From assembly GCA_027532905.1 (NCBI GenBank), contig JAPZUA010000002.1, positions 930,001 to 994,000 of the forward strand: a DNA stretch of 64,000 nt. Reading direction: 5' to 3'. Of this stretch, positions 18,648 through 27,879 are shown in pieces. A program made the position numbers and the translations under genes. The stretch comes from Magnetospirillum sp. (GTDB lineage Bacteria; Pseudomonadota; Alphaproteobacteria; CACIAM-22H2). Under the pieces are notes generated by a model, which was not told the DNA's origin, made no database searches, and saw nothing but the letters and a program-made list of their open reading frames with translations. Numbering within the stretch: the first letter of the stretch is position 1; each line of letters begins with the position of its first letter.

Positions 18648-19316
18648 TTGTTCGATCCCGATACGTTGGCGCTGGCTTGGCCCTATCTGGGGACAGCCCT
18701 CGTTGCTGGCTATCTGCTGGGCTCCGTGCCCTTCGGCCTCGTGCTAACGCGTGCGGCAGGCCTTGGCGACATCCGCAAGATCGGCTCGGGCAATATCGGG
18801 GCCACCAACGTGCTGCGCACCGGCAACAAGGCGCTGGCCCTCGCAACCTTGGTGCTCGATTCCGGCAAGGGTGCGATTGCGGTCCTGATCTTGCGCGCGA
18901 TCTGGGGACCCGATACGGCGCTGGTCGCCGGCTTCGGCGCACTGCTCGGGCATCTGTTTCCGGTGTGGCTCGGCTTCAAAGGCGGCAAGGGTGTGGCAAC
19001 TGCGCTGGGAACCCTGATCGCGTTCTCTTGGCCGATCGGGCTTGCGGCCTGTGCCACTTGGGCGCTCGTGGCGGCCGTGTTTCGCTTCTCCTCGCTTGCA
19101 GCGTTGATCGCGGTCGCGGCAGCGCCCGTGTTCGCCTGGTATCTGCCGATCCTGTGGGCGCCGGGCCAGGAGTTGGGCGGCGACCTGCAATTGGCCGGCT
19201 TTGCCGCCGCGATGGCGATCCTCATTTGGGTCAAACACAAAACCAACATTGCGCGGCTGCTGACCGGAACCGAACCGAAAATCGGCCAGAAGAAGGCGCC
19301 GCCGACCGAGGGTTGA
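18648..19316 (+). CDS. plsY: glycerol-3-phosphate acyltransferase PlsY
   Basis: PlsY transfers the acyl group of acyl-phosphate to glycerol-3-phosphate, the first step of phospholipid synthesis, in the inner membrane. The 222-residue protein has five hydrophobic segments and the family motifs [31 protein letters not shown] and [18 protein letters not shown]. These supply the conserved Ser/Arg, Gly-Asn and Gly-Lys-Gly residues of the active site. The start is TTG at 18648, nine bases after the pyrC stop, which puts it in the pyr operon. The charged C-terminus (KIGQKKAPP) is cytoplasmic. Confidence 0.94.
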   Translation: MFDPDTLALAWPYLGTALVAGYLLGSVPFGLVLTRAAGLGDIRKIGSGNIGATNVLRTGNKALALATLVLDSGKGAIAVLILRAIWGPDTALVAGFGALLGHLFPVWLGFKGGKGVATALGTLIAFSWPIGLAACATWALVAAVFRFSSLAALIAVAAAPVFAWYLPILWAPGQELGGDLQLAGFAAAMAILIWVKHKTNIARLLTGTEPKIGQKKAPPTEG

Positions 19317-19348
19317 CGACCGATTGCAGGCACGGCCAAAATCGGCCG

Positions 19349-20458
19349 ATGTCAGCAAGCAACCTTACCGACGACGAGCGCTGCCAATGGTTGCGCCTGA
19401 TCCGCACAGAGAATGTCGGCCCCATCGCGTTCGGCCAATTGCTGAGCCGCTACGGCAGTGCTGCGGCGGCCCTTGCCGCCATTCCGGATCTCGCGCGGCG
19501 GGCCGGCAAACGCAGCATCCGCGTCGCGACGCTTGCCGAAGCCCAAGCCGAAATCGCCGCCTTGGCGAAACTCGATGGCCAATTTGTCGCCAAGGGCGAG
19601 CCCGACTATCCCCCGCTACTGGCCGAGATCGAAGATGCACCGCCGCTGCTGGCATTGCGCGGCTTTGCGCATGTCTGGAAGCGCCCGTGCATCGCCATCG
19701 TGGGCGCGCGCAACGCGTCGCTGAACGGCCAGCGCTTTGCGCGCGACTTGGCGCAAACGCTCGGTGAGGCCGGGCTCACGGTCGTCTCGGGCCTTGCGCG
19801 CGGCATCGATACATCGGCCCATGCGGGGGCGCTGGCAACCGGTACAGTTGCGGTCATGGCCGGCGGCATCGACCATATCTACCCGGCCGAAAACAAGGAA
19901 CTCTATGGGCGGATTGCGGCCCAAGGGGCGGTCGTTTCGGAGATCCGCTTTGGCGAAGTTCCGCAAGCCCGCCACTTCCCGCGCCGCAACAGGATCGTCT
20001 CGGGCATGTGCCGCGGCACCTTGGTCGTCGAGGCGGCGTTGCGCTCGGGCTCGCTGATCACGGCACGCCTCGCGGGCGATCAGGGCCGCGAGGTTTTTGC
20101 CGTACCCGGCTCGCCGCTCGACCCCCGCGCGCGCGGTGCGAACGAGTTGCTGCGCCAGGGGGCAACGCTCGTCGAAACAGCCCAGGACGTGCTGGATGTC
20201 TTCAGTCGTTTGCACCTGGAATCGCCCAAGTTTTCACCTGAGAAACCGCCAGCAAGCAATTATAAAATAACGGAAAAGGAAATCTCCGACGCGCGCGATT
20301 CGATCTACCAAGCCCTGGCCCCATCGCCGACGTTAGTTGACGAAATCGTGCGCGAGTGCCAATTGTCCGCCCCCGTCGTCCTGGCCGCCTTGCTCGAATT
20401 GGAGCTTGCCGGCCTCGTCGACAGACATCCGGGCGGCCGGGTTTCGCGTCGGGTTTAG
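19349..20458 (+). CDS. dprA: DNA-processing protein DprA
   Basis: DprA binds incoming single-stranded DNA and loads RecA during transformation; it is also widespread in bacteria not known to be competent. The 369-residue protein has an N-terminal helical (SAM-like) domain up to about residue 70 and a Rossmann-like core with IVGARNASLNGQRFARDLA, VVSGLARGIDTSAHAGAL, GGIDHIYPAEN and FPRRNRIVSGM. The ITARLAGDQGREVFAVPGSP segment follows. The C-terminal ~55 residues form the DprA-type winged helix (DEIVRECQLSAPVVLAALLELELAGLV). It follows plsY by 32 bases and precedes topA by 55, an order common in alphaproteobacteria. Confidence 0.95.
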   Translation: MSASNLTDDERCQWLRLIRTENVGPIAFGQLLSRYGSAAAALAAIPDLARRAGKRSIRVATLAEAQAEIAALAKLDGQFVAKGEPDYPPLLAEIEDAPPLLALRGFAHVWKRPCIAIVGARNASLNGQRFARDLAQTLGEAGLTVVSGLARGIDTSAHAGALATGTVAVMAGGIDHIYPAENKELYGRIAAQGAVVSEIRFGEVPQARHFPRRNRIVSGMCRGTLVVEAALRSGSLITARLAGDQGREVFAVPGSPLDPRARGANELLRQGATLVETAQDVLDVFSRLHLESPKFSPEKPPASNYKITEKEISDARDSIYQALAPSPTLVDEIVRECQLSAPVVLAALLELELAGLVDRHPGGRVSRRV

Positions 20459-20513
20459 CGAAAATCGACCGGTCGGCACGGCAGAAGGCGCGATCGCGCC
20501 GACAGGCAGGCGG

Positions 20514-23180
20514 ATGAAGCTCGTTATTGTGGAATCGCCGTCGAAGGCGAAGACCATCAACAAATATCTCGGCGACGAGTACCGCGTCCTCGCCTCGTAC
20601 GGGCATGTGCGCGACTTGCGCGAAAAAGACGGCGCGGTCGAACCCGACCGCGACTTCGAAATGCATTGGGAAATCGGCGAGCGTGCCAAAAAACCCGTTT
20701 CCGAAATCACGCGGGCGCTGAAGGGCGTCAAGACGCTCATCCTGGCGACCGACCCCGACCGCGAGGGCGAGGCGATTTCCTGGCACCTAAAAGAAGTGCT
20801 GGCGGCCGCCAACAAGCTCAAAGACGTCGACGTGCGCCGGGTCGTGTTCAACGAAATCACCAAGACCGCGATCCTCGAGGCCATGCGCCATCCGCGCGAT
20901 CTCGACCGCGATCTCGTCGATGCGTATCTCGCCCGCCGCGCCCTCGACTTTCTCGTGGGCTTCAATCTGTCGCCCGTGCTGTGGCGCAAGCTGCCGGGCA
21001 GCCGGTCGGCCGGCCGCGTGCAGTCGGTTGCGTTGCGGCTGATCTGCGAACGCGAAAACGAAATCGAGCGTTTCCGTGCGCGCGAATACTGGACGATCGG
21101 CACCCAGTTCACGGCCAAAGGCGGCGAGAAGTTCGAAGCACGCTTGACGCAGCTCGACGGCGCGCGCCTCGACAAGTTCGACATCGCAAGCGAAGCCGCC
21201 GCCCAAGCGGCGGTTGCAAAGATCGAAGACGGCGATCCCTATTCGGTCGCGAGCGTCGAGCGCAAGCGCGTTCGGCGCAATCCGATGGCGCCGTTCACGA
21301 CCTCGACTTTGCAGCAGGAAGCCTCGCGCAAATTGGGCTTCGGCGCCTCGCGCACGATGCGCCTTGCCCAGCAGCTCTACGAAGGCTTCGACATCGGCGG
21401 CGAGACCGTGGGTCTCATCACCTATATGCGCACCGACAGCGTGACGCTCTCGGGCGAGGCGGTGCGTGCCGCACGCGCGCTGATCGCCGAGCGTTTCGGC
21501 AAGAAGTTCCTGCCCGAGCAGCCGCGCATCTGGAAGACCCAGGCCAAAAACGCGCAGGAAGCCCACGAAGCCATTCGCCCGACGGACCTTTTGCGCCGTC
21601 CCGACCAGGTGGCACACGCACTCGCCGACGACCAGCTCAAACTCTACGAGCTGATCTGGAAGCGCACGATCGCGTCCGAAATGGAAAGTGCGCAGCTCGA
21701 CCAAGTCGCGGTCGATCTTGCCTCGCCCGACGGCCGCACGGTTCTGCGCGCGACGGGCTCCACGCTCGTGTTCGAAGGCTTTTTGGCACTCTATCGCGAG
21801 GATCGCGACGATCCGGCCGAAGGCGACGACGACGAAAACCGTCTTCTCCCGCCGCTTGCCGAGGGCGACGCCACACCGCGCGGTGCGATCAAGCCCGAGC
21901 AGCATTTCACGCAACCGCCGCCGCGCTTCTCCGAAGCAAGCCTTGTGAAGCGCCTCGAAGAGCTCGGCATCGGCCGCCCCTCGACCTACGCCTCGATCCT
22001 CGAGACGCTGCAGGAGCGCGGCTATGTGAAGCTCGACAAGCGCCGCTTCACGCCCGAAGACCGCGGCCGTGTCGTTACGACGTTCCTCGAGAACTATTTC
22101 AAGCGCTACGTCGAATACGATTTCACGGCCAAGCTCGAAGATCAGCTCGACGAGATTTCGGGCGGGCGTGCCGATTGGCGCAAGGTGCTGGCGGAATTCT
22201 GGAACGCCTTCTCGAAATCGATCGCCGACACCAAAGACCTCAAGATCCGCGACGTGATCGACGCGCTCGACGAAGCGCTCGGCCCGCATTTCTTCCCCGA
22301 CAAGCCGGGCGGTGCGGATGCGCGCGGGTGCCCAGCCTGCTCGGGTGGTCGCTTGGGCCTGCGCCTGGGCAAGCGTGGTGCCTTCATCGGTTGCTCGAAC
22401 TACCCGACCTGCAGCTTCACGCGGCCTCTGACGGTCGAAGGCGGCGACGGCGAACCAACGGCCGGTGTCGCCAACAAGGTCATCGGTGTGGATCCTGAAA
22501 CCAATGAAGAAATCCATCTGCGCAATGGGCCGTTCGGGCCGTATGTGCAGCTCGGCACGGGCGGCGAAAAGGTAAAGCCGAAACGCCAATCCGTGCCCAA
22601 AGACATGAAGCCCGAGGAAGTCACGCTCGAGATCGCACTCAAGCTTTTGTCGCTCCCGCGCCTGGTCGGCACGCATCCCGAGACGGGCGAGACGATCCTT
22701 GCCGGGCTCGGCCGCTTCGGGCCGTATCTGAAACACGGTGAGAAATACAAATCGATCCCGACGACCCAGGATGCGCTCGAGATCGGCCTAAATCGTGCGG
22801 TGGATGTGCTCGCCCAACCCTCGACCGGACGGCGCTTCGGCCGTGCGGCCGCCCCTGCCGGGCGCGTGGTCGGCAACCATCCGGACGACAACACGCCCAT
22901 CACGGCCGCAGTCGGCAGCTACGGGCCTTACGTCAAACACGGCAGCACCTACGCGAACTTGCCCAAAGACATCACGCCCGAAGAAGTCTCGCTCGAAGAC
23001 GCCGTGCGCCTTATCGCCGAACGGCGCGCGCGCGCGGGTACTGCACCCGCGCGCAAAAAGGCCGTCGCTAAGAAGGCGGCGAAACCCAAGGCCGAAAAGC
23101 CGAAGGTCGAAAAGCCAAAGGCCGAAAAACCGGCACCCAAAGCCAAACGCGCCAAGAAGCCTGCCGCCGCCGAGCAGTAA
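20514..23180 (+). CDS. topA: DNA topoisomerase I
   Basis: Type IA topoisomerase relaxes negative supercoils through a 5'-phosphotyrosine link. The 888-residue protein starts with the TOPRIM motif LVIVESPSKAKTI and has ATDPDREGEAISWH. The active-site Tyr is in GLITYMRTDSVTLS. A four-Cys zinc element (CPACSGG to CSNYPTC) lies near residues 605-645. Three C-terminal repeats with the pattern GPFGPYVQLG, GRFGPYLKHG and GSYGPYVKHG follow. The last ~45 residues are a Lys/Ala/Pro tail built from repeats of the unit KAEKPK, a DNA- or RNA-polymerase-binding tail seen in many alphaproteobacterial enzymes. Confidence 0.97.
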   Translation: MKLVIVESPSKAKTINKYLGDEYRVLASYGHVRDLREKDGAVEPDRDFEMHWEIGERAKKPVSEITRALKGVKTLILATDPDREGEAISWHLKEVLAAANKLKDVDVRRVVFNEITKTAILEAMRHPRDLDRDLVDAYLARRALDFLVGFNLSPVLWRKLPGSRSAGRVQSVALRLICERENEIERFRAREYWTIGTQFTAKGGEKFEARLTQLDGARLDKFDIASEAAAQAAVAKIEDGDPYSVASVERKRVRRNPMAPFTTSTLQQEASRKLGFGASRTMRLAQQLYEGFDIGGETVGLITYMRTDSVTLSGEAVRAARALIAERFGKKFLPEQPRIWKTQAKNAQEAHEAIRPTDLLRRPDQVAHALADDQLKLYELIWKRTIASEMESAQLDQVAVDLASPDGRTVLRATGSTLVFEGFLALYREDRDDPAEGDDDENRLLPPLAEGDATPRGAIKPEQHFTQPPPRFSEASLVKRLEELGIGRPSTYASILETLQERGYVKLDKRRFTPEDRGRVVTTFLENYFKRYVEYDFTAKLEDQLDEISGGRADWRKVLAEFWNAFSKSIADTKDLKIRDVIDALDEALGPHFFPDKPGGADARGCPACSGGRLGLRLGKRGAFIGCSNYPTCSFTRPLTVEGGDGEPTAGVANKVIGVDPETNEEIHLRNGPFGPYVQLGTGGEKVKPKRQSVPKDMKPEEVTLEIALKLLSLPRLVGTHPETGETILAGLGRFGPYLKHGEKYKSIPTTQDALEIGLNRAVDVLAQPSTGRRFGRAAAPAGRVVGNHPDDNTPITAAVGSYGPYVKHGSTYANLPKDITPEEVSLEDAVRLIAERRARAGTAPARKKAVAKKAAKPKAEKPKVEKPKAEKPAPKAKRAKKPAAAEQ

Positions 23181-23234
23181 TCTTAACGGGAGCCGCATTG
23201 CGCCTCGGCGCAAAGCGGTTCACCCTCGGCTTCG

Positions 23235-25442
23235 ATGTCGCGAACGAGTCGTCCCCCTGCCCGCCTCGACGCCAAAACGGTGCTCAGCACAGTGGCGCGA
23301 AGTCCCGTGCCCGTCGAAAAGCGCCGCATCGCCAAACTCCTCGGCCTTAAGGGGCCTGCCCGCGACACACTGAAAGCCTTGCTGCGCGACATGTTGCGCG
23401 ACGGCCAACTTGTCGCAGCTGGCGAAGGCCGCGTCGCGGTCGCGCGAAAAGCACCGCCGCCGGGCCTAACAATGGTCGCGATCGAAGCGATCGACATCGA
23501 AGACGGCACGCCGCTTGTGCGCCCGACCGAATGGACCGGAGAGGCTCCGCTCGTGCGCCTGACGGTGCCTGTCGGCCACGCAGCACCGGCGATCGGCGCA
23601 CACGGCCTCGTCGAACTTGGCCAGACGGACGGCGTTTGGCAGGCGACGTTGGTGCGGCTCGTCGAGCCCACGGTCGAGCGGCTCGTCGGGCAAATCGCCG
23701 CCAGCGGTTCGCATTTCCGCCTGCTGCCGACCGATCGGCGCATCCGCACCGAGTTCACCGTCGACGCCGATGCGCTTGCCGGTGCTGTCGCGGGCGATCT
23801 TGTGTTGGCCGAAGTGCTGCCAACCCGACGCTTGGGTTTGCCGAAAGCCAAGGTCGTCGAGCGCATCGGCCAGCTCGGCGATCCACGCTCAGCAAGCCTG
23901 ATCGCGATTTTCTCGCAAGGTATTCCGACCGAGTTCCCACCCGAAACGCTGAAACTTGCGGCCGCTGCAAAACCTGCCGACACGGCCGAGCGCGAAGATC
24001 TGCGCGCGCTTCCGATCTGCACGATCGACGGGGCCGACGCGCGCGACTTCGACGACGCCGTACTGGCCGAGCCCGACAGCGACCCCGACAATCACGGCGG
24101 CTTCAAACTCATCGTCGCGATCGCCGATGTCGCTTGGTATGTGCGGCCCGACGATGCGCTCGACCGCGAAGCCTACCGGCGCGGCAACTCGTGCTATTTC
24201 CCGGACCGCGTCGTGCCGATGCTGCCCGAGCGCCTGTCGAACGATCTGTGCTCGCTGCGGCCGGACGAAGATCGCCCGGTGCTGGTGGCCCATATCGTCA
24301 TCGATGCGGCCGGCAAAAAGCGCAGCCACCGCTTTGCGCGCGCGACAATCCGCTCGGCCAAGCGCTTCACTTACGAAGCCATCCAGGAATTCGCCGACGG
24401 GCACGCAAAAGCGCCGGCCTGGATCGCCGACAAGATCGTCGCCCCGCTTTACGCAGCCTATCGTTTGCTCGATGCAGCCAAGCGCGAACGCGGTGCGCTC
24501 GATCTCGAAGTGGCCGAGCGCAAAGTCGAAATCGGCGAGGACGGCAAGATCGCGGCAATCCGCCCGCGCGTGCGCCTCGACAGCCACAAGCTGATCGAGG
24601 AGTTCATGATCCTTGCCAATGTCTGTGCGGCCGAGACGCTCGAGCGCGCGGGTTTGCCGTGCATGTATCGCGTGCACGAACCGCCCGCCCCCGACCGTGT
24701 CGACGGGTTGCGCGATGTGCTGGATGGGCTTGGGTTTCGCCTCGCGCGCGGGGCCGCGATCAAGCCGCAGGATTTCGGCAAAGTACTGGCCTGGGCTGCC
24801 GACCAAGTGGCGCGCCCGCTCGTCAATCAGATGGTGCTGCGCTGCCAGTCGCTGGCCGTCTATTCGCCCAAAAACCAGGGGCATTTCGGCCTTGCCCTCG
24901 CGCGCTACGCGCATTTTACCTCGCCAATCCGCCGCTATGCCGATTTGCTCGTGCATCGCGCCCTCATCGCCGCCGGCAATCTCGGCGAGGGCAGCCTGCG
25001 CGGAACGCGGCCGCCGCCCGACTTCGCAGTGGCCGGCGACCATATTTCGGCGACCGAGCGGCGCGCCGTAGCGGCCGAGCGCGATGCGATGGCGCGCTAT
25101 GTCGCCTCGTATCTGATGGAGCGGCGCGATGCGCAGTTTACGGGCCGCGTATCGGGCGTGCAGAAATTCGGTCTGTTCGTCACCCTCGACGAAACCGGCG
25201 CAGACGGGCTTGTACCGGTCCGCTCGTTGCCCTCCGATTTCTACAATTTCGATGAACGGCGCCATACACTTACGGGCAATCGCAACGGCCGGATCTATCA
25301 GCTTGGCCAAGCCGTGGAAGTGCGCCTGCGTGAGGCCGACAATCTCACGGGAAGCCTGGTTTTCGAACTCCTCGAACACGGGCCGGCGCGTCGGCCGCAG
25401 CGGCCGAATGGGGGCAAACCCAAGCATAAACGCCGACGTTAA
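23235..25442 (+). CDS. rnr: ribonuclease R
   Basis: RNase R is a processive 3'-5' exoribonuclease that digests structured RNA. The 735-residue frame has an N-terminal winged-helix region (residues about 10-65), cold-shock domains, and the RNB catalytic core with TIDGADARDFDDAV (the four metal-binding Asp cluster). YRRGNSCYFPDRVVPMLPERLSNDLCSL, EEFMILANVCAAE and HFTSPIRRYADLLVHR follow. An S1 domain follows (FTGRVSGVQKFGLFV), and the last residues are basic (PKHKRRR). Start at ATG 23235, about 55 bases after topA; co-transcription is likely. Confidence 0.97.
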   Translation: MSRTSRPPARLDAKTVLSTVARSPVPVEKRRIAKLLGLKGPARDTLKALLRDMLRDGQLVAAGEGRVAVARKAPPPGLTMVAIEAIDIEDGTPLVRPTEWTGEAPLVRLTVPVGHAAPAIGAHGLVELGQTDGVWQATLVRLVEPTVERLVGQIAASGSHFRLLPTDRRIRTEFTVDADALAGAVAGDLVLAEVLPTRRLGLPKAKVVERIGQLGDPRSASLIAIFSQGIPTEFPPETLKLAAAAKPADTAEREDLRALPICTIDGADARDFDDAVLAEPDSDPDNHGGFKLIVAIADVAWYVRPDDALDREAYRRGNSCYFPDRVVPMLPERLSNDLCSLRPDEDRPVLVAHIVIDAAGKKRSHRFARATIRSAKRFTYEAIQEFADGHAKAPAWIADKIVAPLYAAYRLLDAAKRERGALDLEVAERKVEIGEDGKIAAIRPRVRLDSHKLIEEFMILANVCAAETLERAGLPCMYRVHEPPAPDRVDGLRDVLDGLGFRLARGAAIKPQDFGKVLAWAADQVARPLVNQMVLRCQSLAVYSPKNQGHFGLALARYAHFTSPIRRYADLLVHRALIAAGNLGEGSLRGTRPPPDFAVAGDHISATERRAVAAERDAMARYVASYLMERRDAQFTGRVSGVQKFGLFVTLDETGADGLVPVRSLPSDFYNFDERRHTLTGNRNGRIYQLGQAVEVRLREADNLTGSLVFELLEHGPARRPQRPNGGKPKHKRRR

Positions 25443-25571
25443 GGCGGGCCGCCAGCGCCCACGACATGTGGCAAGAATGCCGCAGCCAGCGTTGGTTTTT
25501 TGTCGCAGCGGTTCCAGCACTACCTTCCGACATACAGGCGTATAGTATCGAGTTCTGGAGAACCGACGAAG

Positions 25572-25970
25572 ATGCTGATCGAACAGCCACACGAAACGAC
25601 ACAGCCGCCGCCGCGGTCGTGGCTCTTGGGTATGCGGCGCGGTGCCGTCGGCCACTGCCCCAATTGCGGGGCTGCACCGGCCTTCGCCGGCTACTTGCGT
25701 GTCGTAACGCGCTGCGCCTCGTGCGGGCACGAACTGGGCGCCTATCGCGCCGACGACGCCCCGCCCTATTTCACGATTTTCGCCGTCGGCCACATCATCG
25801 TGCCGTTGATGCTGCTGCTCGAGAAGAGCCAAGCGCCGGCTTTGTGGATCCATATGGCCGTGTGGCTGCCCGCAACAATCGTGCTGTCGCTTGCGCTGCT
25901 GCGGCCGATCAAGGGTGCGGTGTTGGGCGTGATGTGGGCAACCGATTCGGAAACGAAAGCATCGCCGTGA
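25572..25970 (+). CDS. DUF983 family membrane protein with a zinc-ribbon-like motif
   Basis: The 132-residue protein fits DUF983: an N-terminal RGAVGHCPNCGAAPAFAGYL and TRCASCGHELGAYRADDAPPYFTIF, giving two CxxC pairs that probably bind zinc. Two membrane helices (about residues 66-86 and 91-112) follow. The function is unknown; the gene is commonly found beside rnr and rpmG in alphaproteobacteria, as here. I chose ATG 25572, preceded by CTGGAGAA. The stop overlaps the GTG of the S41 protease gene, which suggests coupled expression. Confidence 0.88.
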   Translation: MLIEQPHETTQPPPRSWLLGMRRGAVGHCPNCGAAPAFAGYLRVVTRCASCGHELGAYRADDAPPYFTIFAVGHIIVPLMLLLEKSQAPALWIHMAVWLPATIVLSLALLRPIKGAVLGVMWATDSETKASP

Positions 25971-27553
25971 GATTTGCGGGCCTCTCCTATCGGCAGACAT
26001 CGCGCATCGCCGCTTTGATCGGCGCATTGGTGCTGTTTGCGACCGCTTGTGCAGGTCCGCGCGAAACGACACGGCCTATCGCCCCGCGCGAAGCGCGCCA
26101 TGCACCGGCGCCGGCATATTTCTACGAGCGCGCTTACGACGAGTTGATCGCGCGCTACATCAGCACGCTCGACGCGCCGACGCTGGCCACGTCGGGCCTT
26201 GCCAATCTTTCCAAACTCGACACGCGCGTTGGCATCCGCCAGGAGGCCCAGCGCCTCCTCGTCCTCGACGGCGACGCACCGGTCGCTAGCTTCGAAGCAC
26301 CGCGCCGCGAAGACACGCAGCGTTGGGCAAGCCTGACTGCACAAGCAATCGAAACCGCGCGCGGCTTCTCGCCGACCTTGCGCGAAACCGCCAACGACCG
26401 CCTGTATCGGACCATTCTCGAAGGCGCGTTGTCGCGGCTCGACACCTACACGCGCTACGACGATCCGGACCGCGCACGCGAATCGCGCGCGTCGCGCAAC
26501 GGGTTCGGCGGCATCGGCGTGACGGTCGGCTTCGAGAACGGCGAAACGCGCATCGACAACGTGATCGCGACCTCGCCTGCGGGCCGTGCGGGCTTGCGCG
26601 TCGGCGACCGCATCCTGTCGGTCGACGGCCGCTCGATCGTGGGTGTGGGCGAGCGCGACGTGATCGCGCGCCTGCGCGGGCCCGTGGGCACGGAAGTGCG
26701 CGTTGAAGTGCGCCGTCCGCCGACCGACCAGCGCACGGAGGTGCGGCTCTTCCGCAGCCATATCGTGCCCACGACCGTCACCTATCGCCGCGACGGCGAC
26801 GTTGCCTATCTGCGCATTTCGGGCTTCAACCAGCGCACCGCCGATACCCTGGCCGATGCCGTGCGCCAAGCCAAAGCCGAAATCGGACCTTCGATGCGCG
26901 GCGCTGTAATCGATCTGCGCGGCAATCTCGGCGGCCTGCTCGACCAGGCGATCTACGTCTCCGACCTGTTCCTGGCTCGCGGCACGATCGTCTCGACGCG
27001 CGGGCGCCATCGCGACAGCCTGCAGAGCAAAGCGGCGGCGTCTGGCGATATCGGCGAGGACCTGCCGTTGGTGGTGCTTATCAACGGCCAATCGGCCTCG
27101 GCCTCGGAAATCGTCGCAGCCGCCCTGCAGGACAATGGCCGCGCCATCGTCGTGGGCACTACGAGCTTCGGCAAAGGCTCCGTGCAGACGCTGGTCGAGA
27201 TGCCCAACGACGGCGAACTCGTGATCACTTGGGCGCGCTTCCATGCGCCCTCGGGCTATCCGCTCGCCGATCTCGGCGTGATGCCGGCCTTCTGCACCTC
27301 GGGCCGGGCCGACAGCGTGGCCGAAGCGCTTGCCGCCGTGCGGCGCGGCCAGATCACCGATGCGCGGACCATGGCGCGCTGGCGCGCGGCCGACCATGCC
27401 GATTCGGGCCTGCTCAAGCGCTTGCGCGAAATCTGCCCCCCCGACAGCGTCAACCGCGACGGCGATCTCGAAATCGCCGAAGCGCTGCTGCGCGATTCGG
27501 CCGTGTTTGCCCGCGTTCTGCAATCGGTCCAGCAGACGGCTCAGGCGCGCTAG
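25967..27553 (+). CDS. S41 family C-terminal processing peptidase, predicted lipoprotein
   Basis: This 528-residue periplasmic serine protease has a signal sequence ending in ATAC at Cys27 (a lipobox-like site), so it may be lipid-anchored. It has a PDZ domain at roughly residues 180-260 (GIGVTVGFENGE and PAGRAGLRVGDRILSVDG). The S41 core carries the catalytic Ser in INGQSASASEIVAAALQD and the Lys in TSFGKGSVQT, the Ser-Lys dyad of CtpA-type enzymes. These proteases trim or degrade envelope proteins. Start GTG 25967 overlaps the DUF983 stop (GTGA). An upstream in-frame start would add an unrelated ~167 residues and is unlikely. Confidence 0.92.
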   Translation: MRFAGLSYRQTSRIAALIGALVLFATACAGPRETTRPIAPREARHAPAPAYFYERAYDELIARYISTLDAPTLATSGLANLSKLDTRVGIRQEAQRLLVLDGDAPVASFEAPRREDTQRWASLTAQAIETARGFSPTLRETANDRLYRTILEGALSRLDTYTRYDDPDRARESRASRNGFGGIGVTVGFENGETRIDNVIATSPAGRAGLRVGDRILSVDGRSIVGVGERDVIARLRGPVGTEVRVEVRRPPTDQRTEVRLFRSHIVPTTVTYRRDGDVAYLRISGFNQRTADTLADAVRQAKAEIGPSMRGAVIDLRGNLGGLLDQAIYVSDLFLARGTIVSTRGRHRDSLQSKAAASGDIGEDLPLVVLINGQSASASEIVAAALQDNGRAIVVGTTSFGKGSVQTLVEMPNDGELVITWARFHAPSGYPLADLGVMPAFCTSGRADSVAEALAAVRRGQITDARTMARWRAADHADSGLLKRLREICPPDSVNRDGDLEIAEALLRDSAVFARVLQSVQQTAQAR

Positions 27554-27633
27554 CAAAGTACCGCCCTTGACAAGCCCAGTTTGGGCGCTATTGTCGCGGC
27601 CCGTTTGCGTTTTCCCCAGATTTTGAGGGCCCA

Positions 27634-27801
27634 ATGGCCAAGTCCAAACCCATGCTGATCAAGCTCAACAGCACCGCCGACACGGGCTTCTTCTACGTGA
27701 CCAAGAAGAACCCGCGCAAGACGACGGAAAAGCTCGAGCTCAAGAAATACGACCCCGTGGCGCGCAAGCACGTCGTGTTCAAAGAAGGCAAGATCAAGTA
27801 G
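27634..27801 (+). CDS. rpmG: 50S ribosomal protein L33
   Basis: The 55-residue protein is bL33 of the large ribosomal subunit. It has [39 protein letters not shown] and the end VVFKEGKIK. It lacks the CxxC pairs of zinc-binding L33, so it is the zinc-independent form. A ribosome-binding site (TGAGGG) precedes the ATG. The gene is the last in the forward block and is followed by an intrinsic terminator. A position next to pleD-divK is common in alphaproteobacteria. Confidence 0.96.
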   Translation: MAKSKPMLIKLNSTADTGFFYVTKKNPRKTTEKLELKKYDPVARKHVVFKEGKIK

Positions 27802-27828
27802 CCTTCGGTCTTCCGTTTTGATGGATTG

Positions 27829-27864
27829 AACCGGGCGGCCGCCTGTCGGCCAGCCCGGTTTTTT
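27829..27864 (+). terminator. intrinsic terminator of rpmG
   Basis: An eight-base inverted repeat (AACCGGGC / GCCCGGTT, 27829-27836 and 27853-27860) has a 16-base loop that can pair further through GGCCG/CGGCC. Four more T residues follow directly (27861-27864), giving six T in a row. It sits 27 bases after the rpmG stop and 15 bases before the end of the convergent pleD. Confidence 0.8.
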
Positions 27865-27879
27865 CATGTTCGCAAGGGC

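Noticed and set aside
17216-19348. A long open frame upstream of dprA running through pyrC and plsY
   Set aside because: It lies in another frame across pyrC and plsY, which have clear motifs. Only the part from ATG 19349 encodes DprA.
23040-23180. Lys-Pro-Ala repeat at the end of topA as a possible repeat element
   Set aside because: It is an in-frame low-complexity protein tail common in alphaproteobacterial TopA and not a DNA repeat element.
25466-25966. Upstream extension of the S41 protease frame across the DUF983 gene
   Set aside because: It overlaps DUF983 in another frame. GTG 25967 gives a lipoprotein-like signal sequence and overlaps the DUF983 stop.
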